Shown here piece by piece: positions 1-12,054 of a stretch of 64,000 nucleotides of DNA (within the stretch, counting starts at the first letter, position 1; each line of letters begins with the position of its first letter). The stretch covers positions 28,995,716-29,059,715 of the forward strand of contig CM060850.1 of assembly GCA_030737835.1 (NCBI GenBank), written 5' to 3'. A program made the translations under genes and the position numbers. The notes beneath the pieces are model-generated. The model was given only the letters and a program-made list of their open reading frames with translations. It did no database searches and was not told where the DNA came from. This DNA comes from Acorus gramineus. Lineage: Eukaryota > Streptophyta > Magnoliopsida > Acorales > Acoraceae.

Positions 1-663
1 AGCTAATGAGGGGTTTGAATCCTTGGGTTTAGATCATCTATTTGTTTTTTTCTGTTTGTATCTTACTTGACTTTTATTGTGGGATTGTCACATCATCACA
101 ATTAAAATCAAACTGTTATAAATATATCAAATCATGAATGGATAAATGAATCCATTTTATTTGATGAATTTATGACCGTCTGATTGATCAAGCACAATCT
201 CTAACGTTATATATATCTCATTACAGTAAATACAGATAACTAATTAGTTATATTAGAAGAGATTGTAAGATGAGCTGAATGTGGCAGCTCTGAATTAACA
301 AACCTCCCTCGCATCCAACATGCACCATCCACCATATCTGCAATATAATATAGTTGGCCTAATCAACCCAACCCATTTAGATCTCCATTTGTACCTCCCT
401 CTCTATATATATCAACATACATATCATTCATTATTGAAACTAAAATCCAGAACACACACCCTCTCTTTCATCATCCAATCCTTTCATTCTTCTTAGCCTA
501 AACCGCGAGTCTATGTAGCAGCAGCAGTAGTAGTAGTATTGAATGAATCAAGAGAGATCACATTAAAAACAGAGGTTGTGAAGTCACTCACATTAGTCAC
601 ATATACAGAGAGAGAGAGAGAGCGAGAGACCACCACCAACAACACCTCCTTCACTTCACCGTC

Positions 664-696
<33 letters not shown>

Positions 697-759
697 AAAA
701 CATAGATATATAGAGAGAGAAATCAAATCCAAAAACAGAGACAGAGCAAATGAAATGAA
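1..759 (+). promoter_or_regulatory. Promoter and 5' leader of the ATL4-like gene
   Basis: AT-rich 5' flank with no coding frame. A TATA run (TATATATAT) lies at 404-412, so transcription could start near 435 and leave a leader of roughly 320 nt. The leader is rich in GA and CT, with a (GA)n tract near 609-628 and a (TC)n tract at 667-695. An upstream ATG near 543 opens only a seven-codon frame. The transcription start is inferred from the TATA position, not seen. Confidence 0.5.
667..695. repeat. (TC)n microsatellite in the ATL leader
   Basis: About 14 perfect TC units directly upstream of the ATL start codon, in the predicted 5' leader. Such CT tracts are common in plant leaders and are often length-polymorphic. 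Confidence 0.9.
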
Positions 760-841
760 ATGCAAACCCTCTTCAACTCCTCCGCTCCTCCGCCTCCGCC
801 TCCACTCGCCGCCTACGGCGGAGAAGACGGCGGAGACTTGA
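750..841 (+). promoter_or_regulatory. Two upstream AUGs abutting the ATL start codon
   Basis: ATG at 750 reads ATG-AAA-TGA and ends at 758. A second ATG at 755 opens a different frame of 28 codons that ends at TGA 839-841, overlapping the main start at 760. Three AUGs therefore lie within 11 bases. The context of the 760 ATG is no better than the others, so leaky scanning would be needed to reach it. Confidence 0.55.
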
Positions 842-2319
842 GCCCGAGCCTCCTCATCATCGCCGCCCTCCTCCTCTTCGTCGCCGTCGCCTCCGCCTCC
901 CTCCACCTCCTCCTCCGCTGCCTCGACCGCCTCTGCCACGGCGACGACGACCACGGAACCAGAGACGTCCCCCACCACTCCGACCACGGCGGCCCGAAGC
1001 ATCTGCGGGGGGCGGCGGCGGCGGCGTCCCTGATCGAGTCGCTCCCGGTTATTTCCCTCTCGGCGGCGGCGGCGGCGGCCTCCGCCTCCTTCGACTGCGC
1101 AGTCTGTCTCTCGACGTTCGAGGCCGACGACCGGCTCCGGCTCCTCCCGTCGTGCGGCCACGCCTTCCACTCGCAGTGCATCGACGCCTGGCTCCGCTCC
1201 GCCTCCACTTGCCCCCTCTGTCGCTCCCAAATCGAATCTCCGCTGCCGCTGCCGACGCCGCCGCCGCCGCAGGAGGAGGAGACGGAGATCTCACCATCGG
1301 CCGCCACCATCAGTCGCGGAGGGAGCTTCCGAATCGAGATCGGAAGCGTCAGCCAGCAGAGACCTCCGGGATCGACGTCTGGTAGCGAGAGGTAAGCTTC
1401 TTAATTATCTGAAAAAATATTTATATCTCCTGTAAGAGAAATAAAAAATATCTCATATCTGATTATTCAAAAAACATATACAGTAAAATTACATATGTGT
1501 TTGTATTATTTATGTTCATATTTTTTTTAATCTTGATTGATTAATTATAAACATAATTTTTTATATACTATTTTATTTTTTTATGTATTATATTTAGAAA
1601 CTGTCTCTTCGCTTATAATGGAAAAAATCAGCTATTTAAAGTTTTTTTTTTTAACAAAAATATGTTTACATTTTTTTTTCTATTTAAAAACATATATGAG
1701 GAAGTCTGCTTTCTACATACTTAAAAGTTCTCTAAATGTATTTTAAAATATAATCTTAAAAAATAAAATAAATCATAACTTTTAGATTTTAATTCTTACC
1801 TCTCTCATATATATTACTTGATTAGTCAAATCTATTGTTAGCATTTTAACATGTCAAAATCTAAAAATTAATATATACATTTAAATTATTAGCATAAGAT
1901 ACCAATATTAACATATTTCATATCTGATTCATATCTTATCCATTGACAGGCTTATCGGAAGGGTGTACTCGCTCGGTTCGTTCGAGTACGTGGTGGACGA
2001 CGCCGGGGTAGTAGTGGTGGCGGAGGAACCACCGTATAAGGTGGGGGATCCACCGCCGCCACCTACGGCTGAGGCGGCGGAGGAGGTGGCGGAGGCGGTG
2101 GGGGAAGGCGAGAGGGGGTGGCTGAGAGAGTACCTGGACAGGATGGCGTCGTCGGCGTCTTCTTCGATGAGGTTTTCGAGGAGGTGGAGCTTTCGAAGCG
2201 GCGGCGGAGATGGCGGCGGAGTGAGCTGGGATTTGGATTTGGAGGGAAGCGGAGGCGGCGATGAGAGCGGCCGCTTTTACTACGATTCTTTCTATCGGTG
2301 GCTCACTACGGGGGCATGA
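760..2319 (+). CDS. RING-H2 finger E3 ubiquitin ligase, ATL4-like
   Basis: Two exons, 760-1391 and 1950-2319 (donor GAG|GTAAGC, acceptor TTGACAG), give 333 residues. Order: Pro-rich N-terminus; one hydrophobic membrane segment at about 31-55; a basic/His-rich linker; a GLD-like stretch with [12 protein letters not shown] at 90-101; then a RING-H2 finger with ligands Cys113, Cys116, Cys132, His134, His137, Cys140, Cys151, Cys154 and the ATL Trp144. The tail has [10 protein letters not shown] and, after the junction, [12 protein letters not shown], as in the ATL4 subgroup. ATL proteins are membrane-anchored E3 ligases that recruit E2 enzymes through the RING. Most family members are intronless, so the intron is notable; it is required because the first exon stops at once after 1391 while exon 2 continues the family motif in phase. 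Coding GC is far above the flanks. The subgroup call is from motif memory, not from a search. Confidence 0.9.
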
Positions 2320-3216
2320 TTGGTAAATATTGTTTACATTTCGGGGACCGATATGTAAATGACACCCCACTTTTTTACGTGTATTTGCGGGGATTTGAAG
2401 CTTGTCGGATTTACTGTTATGTCCCCTTCTTCTTCTTCTTCTTCTTCTTCTTGGAGTGGGTGAGAGAGCATTGTATGCAAAGGGAGATGAATTTTTTTTT
2501 TTTTCATTTGTAATTTTTTTTTTTTGCTGGTTAAATTTTTCTCCATCAACGGATGGTAAGATTTGAATCTAGTTTCAGTCGATGAAGAGGATCAAGTGTC
2601 TTTATTGTCATAATTAGTGGGTGGTTGAATCAGTTGAACATTCATTTTAGTCTAATTTACCATAAAAATCCGACTGGATAAAAAAATAGTAAAATCAATC
2701 AAACCGACGGTTGCATAGGAGACCAGATCCTCTGCAAGGAATTTCACTTGTTTGAATCTACTAAACTTTTAATCTAAATAGGCTTCCATGTGAATCCTAG
2801 CAGAGGATCCAGTCACGTTGCGAAAGTAGTTTTTCTAACTTGATCATAAGGTCAGTCACGAAGAGTCTCTCCGATATCTAAAATAATAATAATAATAATA
2901 ATAGCCGGTAAGTGTTTTTTATTAATTACTTGTTAAAATAATAAATTTATAAAAAATAAATAAATTTTATCTAATTAATAAATTCATGCTATGGTGTTAA
3001 GGCCGGTTTAGATCCGAGATCTAAACATAGGATCCACTGCTCAAACCCGATATTTGAGAAGCATTGTTTTCACATCTTCTTAAATGCTGATTTTTTATTA
3101 TTATAAAGAAACGCATGAAATGTATCATAAATACCCAACGTTAGTCTTTGCTTAGATCTACGGTAGTGATTTTTTAGCTTTTACACTGCCTGTTCACCAC
3201 GAATCCAATTGAACCC
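2320..3216. other. Intergenic, 3' flank of the ATL gene
   Basis: No gene seen. It holds a (TTC)n tract at about 2427-2452, oligo-T runs near 2494-2525, a (TAA)n tract near 2885-2902 and a short inverted repeat at 2708-2822. A short ORF at 2298-2513 reads through the TTC tract and is not credible. Confidence 0.6.
2708..2822. repeat. Short imperfect inverted repeat
   Basis: The left arm contains GACCAGATCCTCTGCAAGGA. The right arm, reverse-complemented, reads GTGACTGGATCCTCTGC followed by TAGGATTCAC. The arms flank about 45 bp of AT-rich loop. This is MITE-like in shape but no target duplication was recognised. Confidence 0.5.
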
Positions 3217-3219
3217 TAA

Positions 3220-3434
3220 GGCACCGTTTGGATCGGCGTTCCACCCGCGTTGGTGGTGGCGGACGCCCGCGGACGCAGACACTCAAACAAACAGAATTCG
3301 CAGCTTCTACGTTTGCCTCGAGTTTATCGCTGTTAGTGTGTATTTATTGTTCACTTCCCCAACGCCTCAAAACATAGATTCCCTAACGCACCTACGCTGA
3401 CGCAGCATCCCCGGACGTCTTGTCAAACGGAGCC
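3220..3434. mobile_element. Tourist-like (PIF/Harbinger-type) MITE
   Basis: A 215-bp GC-richer insert bounded by terminal inverted repeats GGCACCGTTTG and CAAACGGAGCC, with direct TAA repeats outside both ends (3217-3219 and 3435-3437). A 3-bp TAA/TTA duplication plus a GGSNCCGTTTG-type terminus is the hallmark of Tourist MITEs. It has no coding capacity. Confidence 0.8.
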
Positions 3435-3437
3435 TAA

Positions 3438-5698
3438 GTAAAAGATTAAAAGTATTTAGATTTTACGTATTATAACTATGTAAAGATTTTTTAAGATATT
3501 TTATATTTGCTGTAACTTTGTTTATTTAATGATAATAATTAACATATATGATATTGTTCCGCGTCAAATCTAATTAACCTAATAGTTAAACTATTGATCT
3601 GATCCAAAATTTTAAAACATTGACCGTACCGAGAGAGTTTAAAATGTTTCATTGAATGCACTTATATTTTTTTCATGTTACTGTTTGGATCATGTCATGC
3701 AATTAAAACAGGTGTATTGAGACTATGATGACCAATATATATAAAAGAAGCATGAAAGATTGGTTAGGACCAGCGTTGACTGACTGATTGACCGACTGAC
3801 TGATGGATGTCATGTGTATGTATGTATAAACTAAGGCTGCAGAACAATGGGATACTGTGCATTTTGATTTTCAACAGATTGTTGTATTATTAACTCAAAC
3901 TACAAATTATATATATTATATATTATAAGTGGAATACGGAGGCAACGGCGGAGGCACCGGGGCCGTATATAAGGCACGTTCAGGCTGGGTTGTTTTGTCT
4001 CGTTTATTAAAAATTAAAAAGAATTTTTTGTTCTATTGAAAGTTAAAATAGTATTAGCTTATATGAATAAAGATAAAATTAATAATTTTTTATATAATTT
4101 ATTATTTACATTTTATTTTCTTGTGTAACTAGTCTGTACATTTTGGTATACTGTTATGACCATGTTTGTAGTTTAGAAATATTTCTTCAATCACATTTAT
4201 CTTTTGATTGTGTAATATATATTACACTATTATACTATTACAGTGTATGTTTTTTTTTATGTTAAAAAATTATATTAATATATTTAAATATAAATTTTAT
4301 TTTTTATAATAATATACACTTCAACTAGTGAATGTATATTTAAAAATATTTGCACACAAGATCATACACGTCAGGTTCCATTAATATATTATCTGAAACC
4401 AGCATGGTCCTTTCACTGTTAGTGATGATTGTTAGGTAAAACGAACCCAATAATGGATCTAAAAACCTGTCCCGTGACTGATTGGCAAACCCTCAAATTT
4501 AGCTCAAATTTAGCACCAAGAGGGAACAAGAACAAATATAAAAGGGAGTGAAATTTAGGATTGTGTCAACCGGAGCAAACCCAATCTCAATTTGGGATAG
4601 ATTTGGGTTAAAAGATCGTGTTATAATATCATAGGTGGAGTGGCAAATTTAAATGTTATGATATAAAATTTGAGTGGTTCAATTCATTTAAAATCTAAAC
4701 TCTATCATTTGAACTGACAGTCTCACGGTTAATGGTTCAGGTTAGATTGAGTTTAGATTTTAATTCTCCAACTTTGAATTAGGTTGAGTTGAGCATTAAC
4801 CCATCTCAGTGGTTGCTTAAAACCTTAAAAGATACTGATTCATAAACCAAGGGAGACTGCTAATACTTAATAAGTCTTGATACACTCAGTCTGTTTTGCA
4901 GTCCCATATTCTATGATAGTGTGAGATATACTGCACTATTATAATATATAAGATTTTATTACAGTATATAGCATAAACAAATTTATCATTCTTTCAATGT
5001 TAGAAAAAAAATACACTAATGCATCTCAGTATATATTTTATTTTATATAACTGCATGTACTTCAATAGAAAAGTATATGATTTTTTAAAATAAAAAAAGC
5101 TGATGTAAACTACAATTGAAGGTGGATGTATCATTTTATATAACTGCATGTACTTCATGGGACGGGCTTGATTAATTAAAATCCCGAATTGACTAATAAA
5201 ATCTCAACTAATAAAATCTCATTCCAAACTTATGACAGGTTTAATTATTCCATCTCAAACCCGTCCAACTGGATTTTTATAAAACCCAAACTCGTCTTAT
5301 CCCTTCCTTTTATGTTATACATTATTATTTAATGCATGTTTCAATATTTTATCGGTTGCAATAATAATAATAATAATAATAATGTATGATATATTAATTC
5401 TATTTATATATCATCAAATTAATAATTTTGAATGATACAATTGATTTAAACGTGATAATATGGGACAGGGTGAAATTAATACTTCAATCTCAAACCCGTT
5501 CTAATATAATTGAATTTGCATTTGGAATGGATCAAGATCAGATTTAACATTTAAATGACTAAACCCATCCTAATAATATTGGGTTGGGTTTCCTGTTTAT
5601 CCCATCCCCATTTCTAAATATCATGAAACAATAATTCAATTTCTTTGTATAATGAATGGGTGCACGTGTAGGTCCCCACATTTTCCTAATCAATGTTA
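3438..5698. other. Intergenic AT-rich DNA
   Basis: No gene seen. From about 5145 to 5640 the sequence has repeated AAACCCGT/AACCCATC-type segments and a (AAT)n tract near 5361-5384. It resembles a degraded DNA transposon, but no ends could be fixed. Confidence 0.5.
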
Positions 5699-5929
5699 GG
5701 GTGCATTTGGATGTAAGATTGAAACACTGAGATTCTTAAAATCTTATGTTTCAAACTCAGCTTTTAAAAAACTATGTTTTCATAGATTTTCAACCACAAG
5801 ATTTTTTTGACTTAAAAATAAATATTGTGGTTTAAAAAGCTAAAAGCTGAAAATGTGTTTGGATATGAGTTTGAGAATTTTTAACTTTTCAAACGCAGAA
5901 TCTACCTAAACTCATATCCAAACAGACCC
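5699..5929. mobile_element. Second Tourist-like MITE
   Basis: A 231-bp element with ends GGGTGCATTTGGATGTAAG and CTCATATCCAAACAGACCC, which pair as inverted repeats, flanked by TTA on both sides (5696-5698 and 5930-5932). The family type is the same as the 3220 element but the internal sequence differs. Confidence 0.8.
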
Positions 5930-5932
5930 TTA

Positions 5933-6764
5933 AAGCTGAATCTTCAAAGAACATAAAACAAAAAAATGACATACATCATCTAAATCATATACCTTATTAA
6001 CAAAAATGTGCACGAGGACTATAACAATGTCAATGTCTAATGTCTTTTTCACAAACCCTACCCAACATGCTTGGATGTTTTTTTTAAGTATATGTACCTA
6101 TATATATGAACGAATTTATACTCCATTCATAATCATAAAATAGAAAAAATCACATGCTTCTTGTAACAAAACTAACACATCATACATACGGACTGCAATT
6201 AAGGACTGCATGTGAGAGCCATTTATTTTTGCCGGTTCACAAACAAAAGGAAAATGAACACATTTATACACCCAGCACACTTTTAGTTCAATTAATAGCA
6301 ATCACCACCCTTTTTTCTCCATAAATCCCATACAAACAATCTTACAAAATGTACACATAATATTTAACTATATTTAACACCACACCCAAAATTATAAAAA
6401 ATTAGTAATACAAGTACAAAACAAATCAGAAAGCAAAGGCGTAGGATTAACTTTCATATCCCAAATTTACAGAAACCTTCCAAAAATTCACTTCCATCTA
6501 GTAAAAAATATCTGATACTCCTCAAAAAATTCATCCACCTGTTTCTAAAGAATCTACCAAGTCCATTTCTTTTCTTAGAATTAACTTTAGCATCCTATAC
6601 ATACATAAATCTCTCTAGAGTTTTTTTTTTTTTTTTTCTATTGCTGAGCTTTACAAACTAAATGAAAACTCACTCGTAAATAATTAGTAAACAAACAACC
6701 ACCCATCTAACATGAACGCCAAGAGATCTACACAACCCATTCGTGAATGCCAGAGTTTTGTTAT
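5933..6764. other. 3' flank / probable 3' UTR of the glycine-rich protein gene
   Basis: AT-rich, no coding frame. On the minus strand this follows the stop codon at 6765, so it should hold the 3' UTR and poly(A) site. No polyadenylation signal could be singled out among many AATAAA-like words. A (T)n run lies at 6621-6637. Confidence 0.45.
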
Positions 6765-9700
6765 TCATTGTTCCCAGAATTTCGCAGGGTCTTCACTATA
6801 CACATTAGGATCTTGAACCTCTAGGTTTGCTATGTGCCAATCAACTAATCGAGCTTGCAATGTCTTGATTATAGCAAGGATAGTGGGCAAAACCCACCAC
6901 TCGCCGTCCTCCCTGTCAATGCAAACAAAATAGTATTTGACTTTCAAAATTTGCAATAACCAAACTTCTGAATTCTTTAAAGTGGGAAGAAAGACAACCT
7001 CAAATATTAAAATGAGCCAAAGAATGCTTACTCATTCCCTGTTTTTTCTGATGATGGTTTATGTTGTACTTCGATTTAAAGTAGGATTAGTAGTGAAATT
7101 ACACCAGTTGTGAACTGATTATCTCATGCTGTCTGATTGCTTTATCGAATGAGGAATACTATCAAAAGTAACAATCAGATTTTGCTTGCATATATGGGAA
7201 AACTACCTAAGAAGTAGATGGTTTACCTTCTGAGGTTCTGTAGATTGTCCCTGGCAGAAATTTTTGATGACAATAATCCATAATGCAAAACTCCACAAGC
7301 AAATGCCACAACCTGGGAACATCCTCAATGAGTGCATAATAATAGTTCCATGTGAAATCCAATTTTAAAGGACAAAGAACTCAAAAGTTCTAAGGCACAA
7401 ACGCTTCGGTCATAGAGGACCTATCTACACACACAGAGATATAAAAGAACACGTTCACCCAGGAAAAATGGACGGGATTGTTCACGCCCAGCATTTTATT
7501 CTTTTGGCTCCCATTTCATTCGGGAATAAACCCCAAGTAACCGCAGGATGGGTATTGGGTTTTTTTCCCCTTATTCCATGTCAAACATGCCATTCATCCG
7601 CCTCAACTTCTTCATATTCTACCACTCATGAATAATTTATTGGGATTTTCTTTCATTGACTTCCCTCATTATTCAAGATTTATTTTCGGGAAAACCAAAA
7701 AAAATCAGTGGAACTATTCTATTACTCTCCCTTGATTCTATTCCTAAGCCAAACAGGGGCTTGAAGTTTTATATCCTCAACTTTTTTTTCCATCTTTTCA
7801 ACCATATATGATAATTGCAACAGTTCACTTGGCCCAAACAACATTAAAATATTATGGATTCGAAGTGACTTTAGATATCTGGAAGTTAAATGACTCCCGC
7901 ACACCATGGAGACATGTCATCGAAATTGTGGAGGATATGCTGCTTCTAGGAGAACAATATAATGAAGGTTCTTCATGCTTAGAAATGCCATAAAGATTTG
8001 CAGATGGAAATATTTAAATCATCAACCCGAAAAAATATTATTCTTCCAAATAATATATGGAAGATATTTTGGCTAACAATTTCTCACAGCTATTTATATC
8101 ATCGTTCTTATTTGATATAGGTATTGCTAGGGCCCAAAGAAAATGACCAGCATAATTTTTATTCACCTTTTCATTTGATGTAGATTGCCCGGTGGTCAAA
8201 ACATAATTTACCATTTGAAGTTGTGATAACCTCTTTTGTTGGACAAAAGGTGGGAGTTTATTGCCTATAGTTTTTATTATTGGATAGTCAACCCCAAATT
8301 GGGGGGGATATTAAAGACTTACAATTCATAAACAAAATAAATTGGGAGATAAGATATCTCCAACATAAAGGTACATAAACAAGGCATGATATTCCTATAA
8401 GAGGCAAGTGTTCTTTGGAATAAATAGCTGTAGAAGGCATGCAAATCAGAAAAATAATTTGGCCTTTTCAAAAGAAAAGATCCAATCATAGATGAGATAT
8501 AAAGATGGCATTCTAGCATAGTGCAACAACCAAGCTTTTAAGAAAATTGATTTTGGTATGGGCATTCATGAACTTTTTTATTTGCTCAAAGAGTGCATAA
8601 ACAAGACACTTACAATGTTTGAAATTGATGTAGCATTCCACAATGCATATATACGAGCAAGCGAAGATCGTCTAGGTTCTCGACTAAAAAGAGCATTCAA
8701 TCCAGCAGGGAATGGACAAAGTGATGATAGAGGAAGAATAAACAAAATAGCAAGAAAATCCCCAACAGAAATCCAGTAGAACTGAAGAAATGTAAGAAAA
8801 GTGACAGCAAAATCGCTCAAGAGCATGATACAAATGAACAGCTGCACAGTATCCTGCAAATAGAAAAAATAAAAGAAAATATTAAACAATGAGAAATAAG
8901 TGGTAGAAGCAAGCAAGACATCATTCACCTGGAAGCCAATGGGCCTGGTATTGTGCAAAAAAAGAGAAAGTGGATAGAGGAAGTCCTTTCTATAATCTAA
9001 CGACTTCAGTGTTGCATCATTTATTATCCCACCATTCACTCCACCAGTTATCCTTTTCCGTGAAACTGAATGACTAGAATATAGTTGAGTCTGTTGCAGC
9101 CGCTTAATACTCTTACGTGCAACAGCAAAATTTTTCCTGTAACGTGAATCCAAATGAACTGAGATAATCTTTCACTGAACAATATATTAGCATAAGCAGA
9201 GTGTTCATGGAGAAAAAAATCAAAGTTGCTGCATTAATTTCTATGGAAAAGAAAGACATTTTGAAGGTACCTTGGGAGGTCACTATAGCTCGATTCTGCC
9301 ATGTCTGTCTGATCCGTACTTCGATGAACATTATCATTAGCTGCTATCAATATACCTAATTGATAATAACCAGAAGCTGTAACCTGGAACCAACCCAATT
9401 CAATCCTGATCCCATGAATCTCAAATTGGGGATTTCCATGAGTACTGATCCAACTAGTTACTGGTAGTAGTGCTGAACGAATATTGCCTTGCCTCACTGT
9501 CCTCAATTGAGCATTTAAACCAGCAACAAAACGACTCCATTTTGTTGTAGGCACATACTGAAGAAAGGATAACCACATTCAATACATGCATTACATAGAA
9601 CATAAACAGAGAATATGAGCAATTGTGCATTCTGAGGATTAAAATGTCAATTAAAACCTGGCCAAGAAGATTGGTTAACAACACGTCACTGTGGAGATTG

Positions 9701-12002
9701 TAAGGAGACATGTAACTTCCATCACCTCCAATTATCACACACATGGGGAATCTCTGCAGTGTACCTGAAGCTACATCTAGACGTTTTTCATCACCACCAA
9801 GGAAGAAATCGATGTAGGCTACCACCAAATCCGGTGTCGAACCTACCTGCATTGGGCATATCTCAGTGATACAGCATCAGGAAAACAGTCTTCTGGTATT
9901 CTCTGCCCCCGCTTATTTCTAAATGCAATCCACCATATTTGTTTCTAAATGATGAGATGATTTCCATGGTAACTAAATTTCTCTGAAATCTATTTGCATG
10001 ATACTAACTCTGAAATTTGATATTAATAGATTAGAATATATTACAGGTTTTCGGATGAAGAAGCACAGACGTAATTTAATCCAATGAAGGCATGAGAACC
10101 GAAGAACATATTTTGCTGCAGATGACGACATTATATCATCCAGTTTCAGTGGTGTGATTCCATGTATCCCAGTTCCCATGAATAAGGTTAATTATTAGCA
10201 ATTAAATAGCCATACATAAAGGACATCTAAAATCAGATTGTAGTGTATTCACAGAAGTCTGACAAGGCATAAATCAGTTCTATAGGGGAAAAACATTCAA
10301 CAAAAGTCATATGGTTTCTAGTCTATAAGAATTGCATGTCACCTAGATACAATTTATTATGCTTCTAAATTTCTCTTAAGATCAAATGATTCATGAGTTG
10401 CTGCAGGGGTAATGATTTATGCAAGTGTCACATGGACACGGATGATATACGCAAAGATTTTATGGAAAAGGTGGTCTTTATAAGCGTATAAAGACATTTG
10501 GCATGGGTAGGGTTCAAACCCTGGACCCCATTTTCAGAGACGGGGGGCTACAGCGGACCTTGGATGTTAGCCGACTACCCACGGGGAACAGAGTGCCAAC
10601 ACACACACATATATTACATTTTGATTTTCTTAGAGGAATAGAACAAATCACATTTTGAACCTGACCTTCATCCCTTTATAAAGAGCTCGTGATCTACACG
10701 AGCGGAGACATGCATGATCATACTCTGATTTGACATATTCCTGTAGACGGTGAATTTTTTTCCTTCGACACCATTGTTTCCAAGACCAGGCACAAGGACA
10801 TGCAAGCACAGAAAGAATACTATGCACTGACCCTTCCCACCACTCATATGCAGAAACAGAGTTGATCTCATCTATGAATCTGTTGAAAGCATCTTCATAA
10901 CTATCAATACACCACAAAAAGCAAATGGAAGAATGTCAGAAATCATATAAGTACAAATCAATACAAATACAAAAATGAACCCAATTTCTCAAATAATATG
11001 TCCATTTAAAAGTTCCACTACACCCCAGATTATCAGAAATGTAGTAGACACATCTCCATCCTTGGAAGAAAAATACCCGCCCAACGAAATGGATCAACCC
11101 CACAAAAGGGAAGTCTTCAGTAGGTTATATGGACACTTTACTTGTACCACAGAGCATAGGTTGTATTTTGAACTTGGTGGCACAAATTCTGGTAAAGTTC
11201 CAAGGAAAGCCTTTGACTGATGAAGGACATGTGGGTTTTCATATATTAGAACTTACTGTGGCTCATATAAATTTCTTGCAAGTAATGATACTTGGCATGT
11301 CCCTGAATTTGTGCCATCGAGAAAGCATTCAAAAATACAAATGCAGATTATTATGCCATTGGTTGCATGTATATGCTCATTCATGTCAGTAACTCACACA
11401 ATTGCTATAATGGCATCAGGTGGAGAGTATGGAAGATGCCAAGGTTCTCTAAATGTATTGGGTCCCATAAAGTACATTCTATGCACATGGCTTTGAGTTT
11501 CTTCTGCCCTGCTGGTTCCTGGTACCTAGATATACATCAACCAACCATCATAAGATAAAGGAACTTAGTAGAATAACATAATGTTTAAAAAATATTACAG
11601 AAAACTACATAATTTTTTGGTAGATGAGTATGGAAGAATTTCTTCTTTGGGTAATTTGTCTATTACCTCTGCCAGGGATAAAAGAGACGGGAAAGAATGA
11701 TGATGGGGGTGACCAATAGGATTAGCAGCATGATAACCAAAGTCTGATTCAACAAATTTGATTCTTAGAGCACTTAATAAAAGTGACAGAACCACCAAAG
11801 TGATCAATAAGAGAAGGGCAAAAGGCCATGGTCCTCCAAATGTGTATATCAATTCTTCAAGAGGAGTATAACAGTTTGGCATCTTATACTTGTCCGACAA
11901 ACATCTGTATGGACATGATGACTGGTTCACTCCACCTGCAATAAGATAATTAGCATTTCCAAACGAACAAAATTTCTTTATGATTGTCAGGATGCATACA
12001 TG

Positions 12003-12054
<52 letters not shown>

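Noticed and set aside
694-1310. Long antisense frames (178, 165 and 82 codons) opposite the ATL exon
   Set aside because: They are low-complexity Arg/Glu/Ala-rich shadows of a GC-rich coding exon, and the plus frame has all RING ligands.
10500-10600. GGGTTCAAACCCTGGA box-B-like sequence, possible tRNA gene or SINE
   Set aside because: No matching A box at the right spacing, no cloverleaf, no poly-A or target duplication seen.
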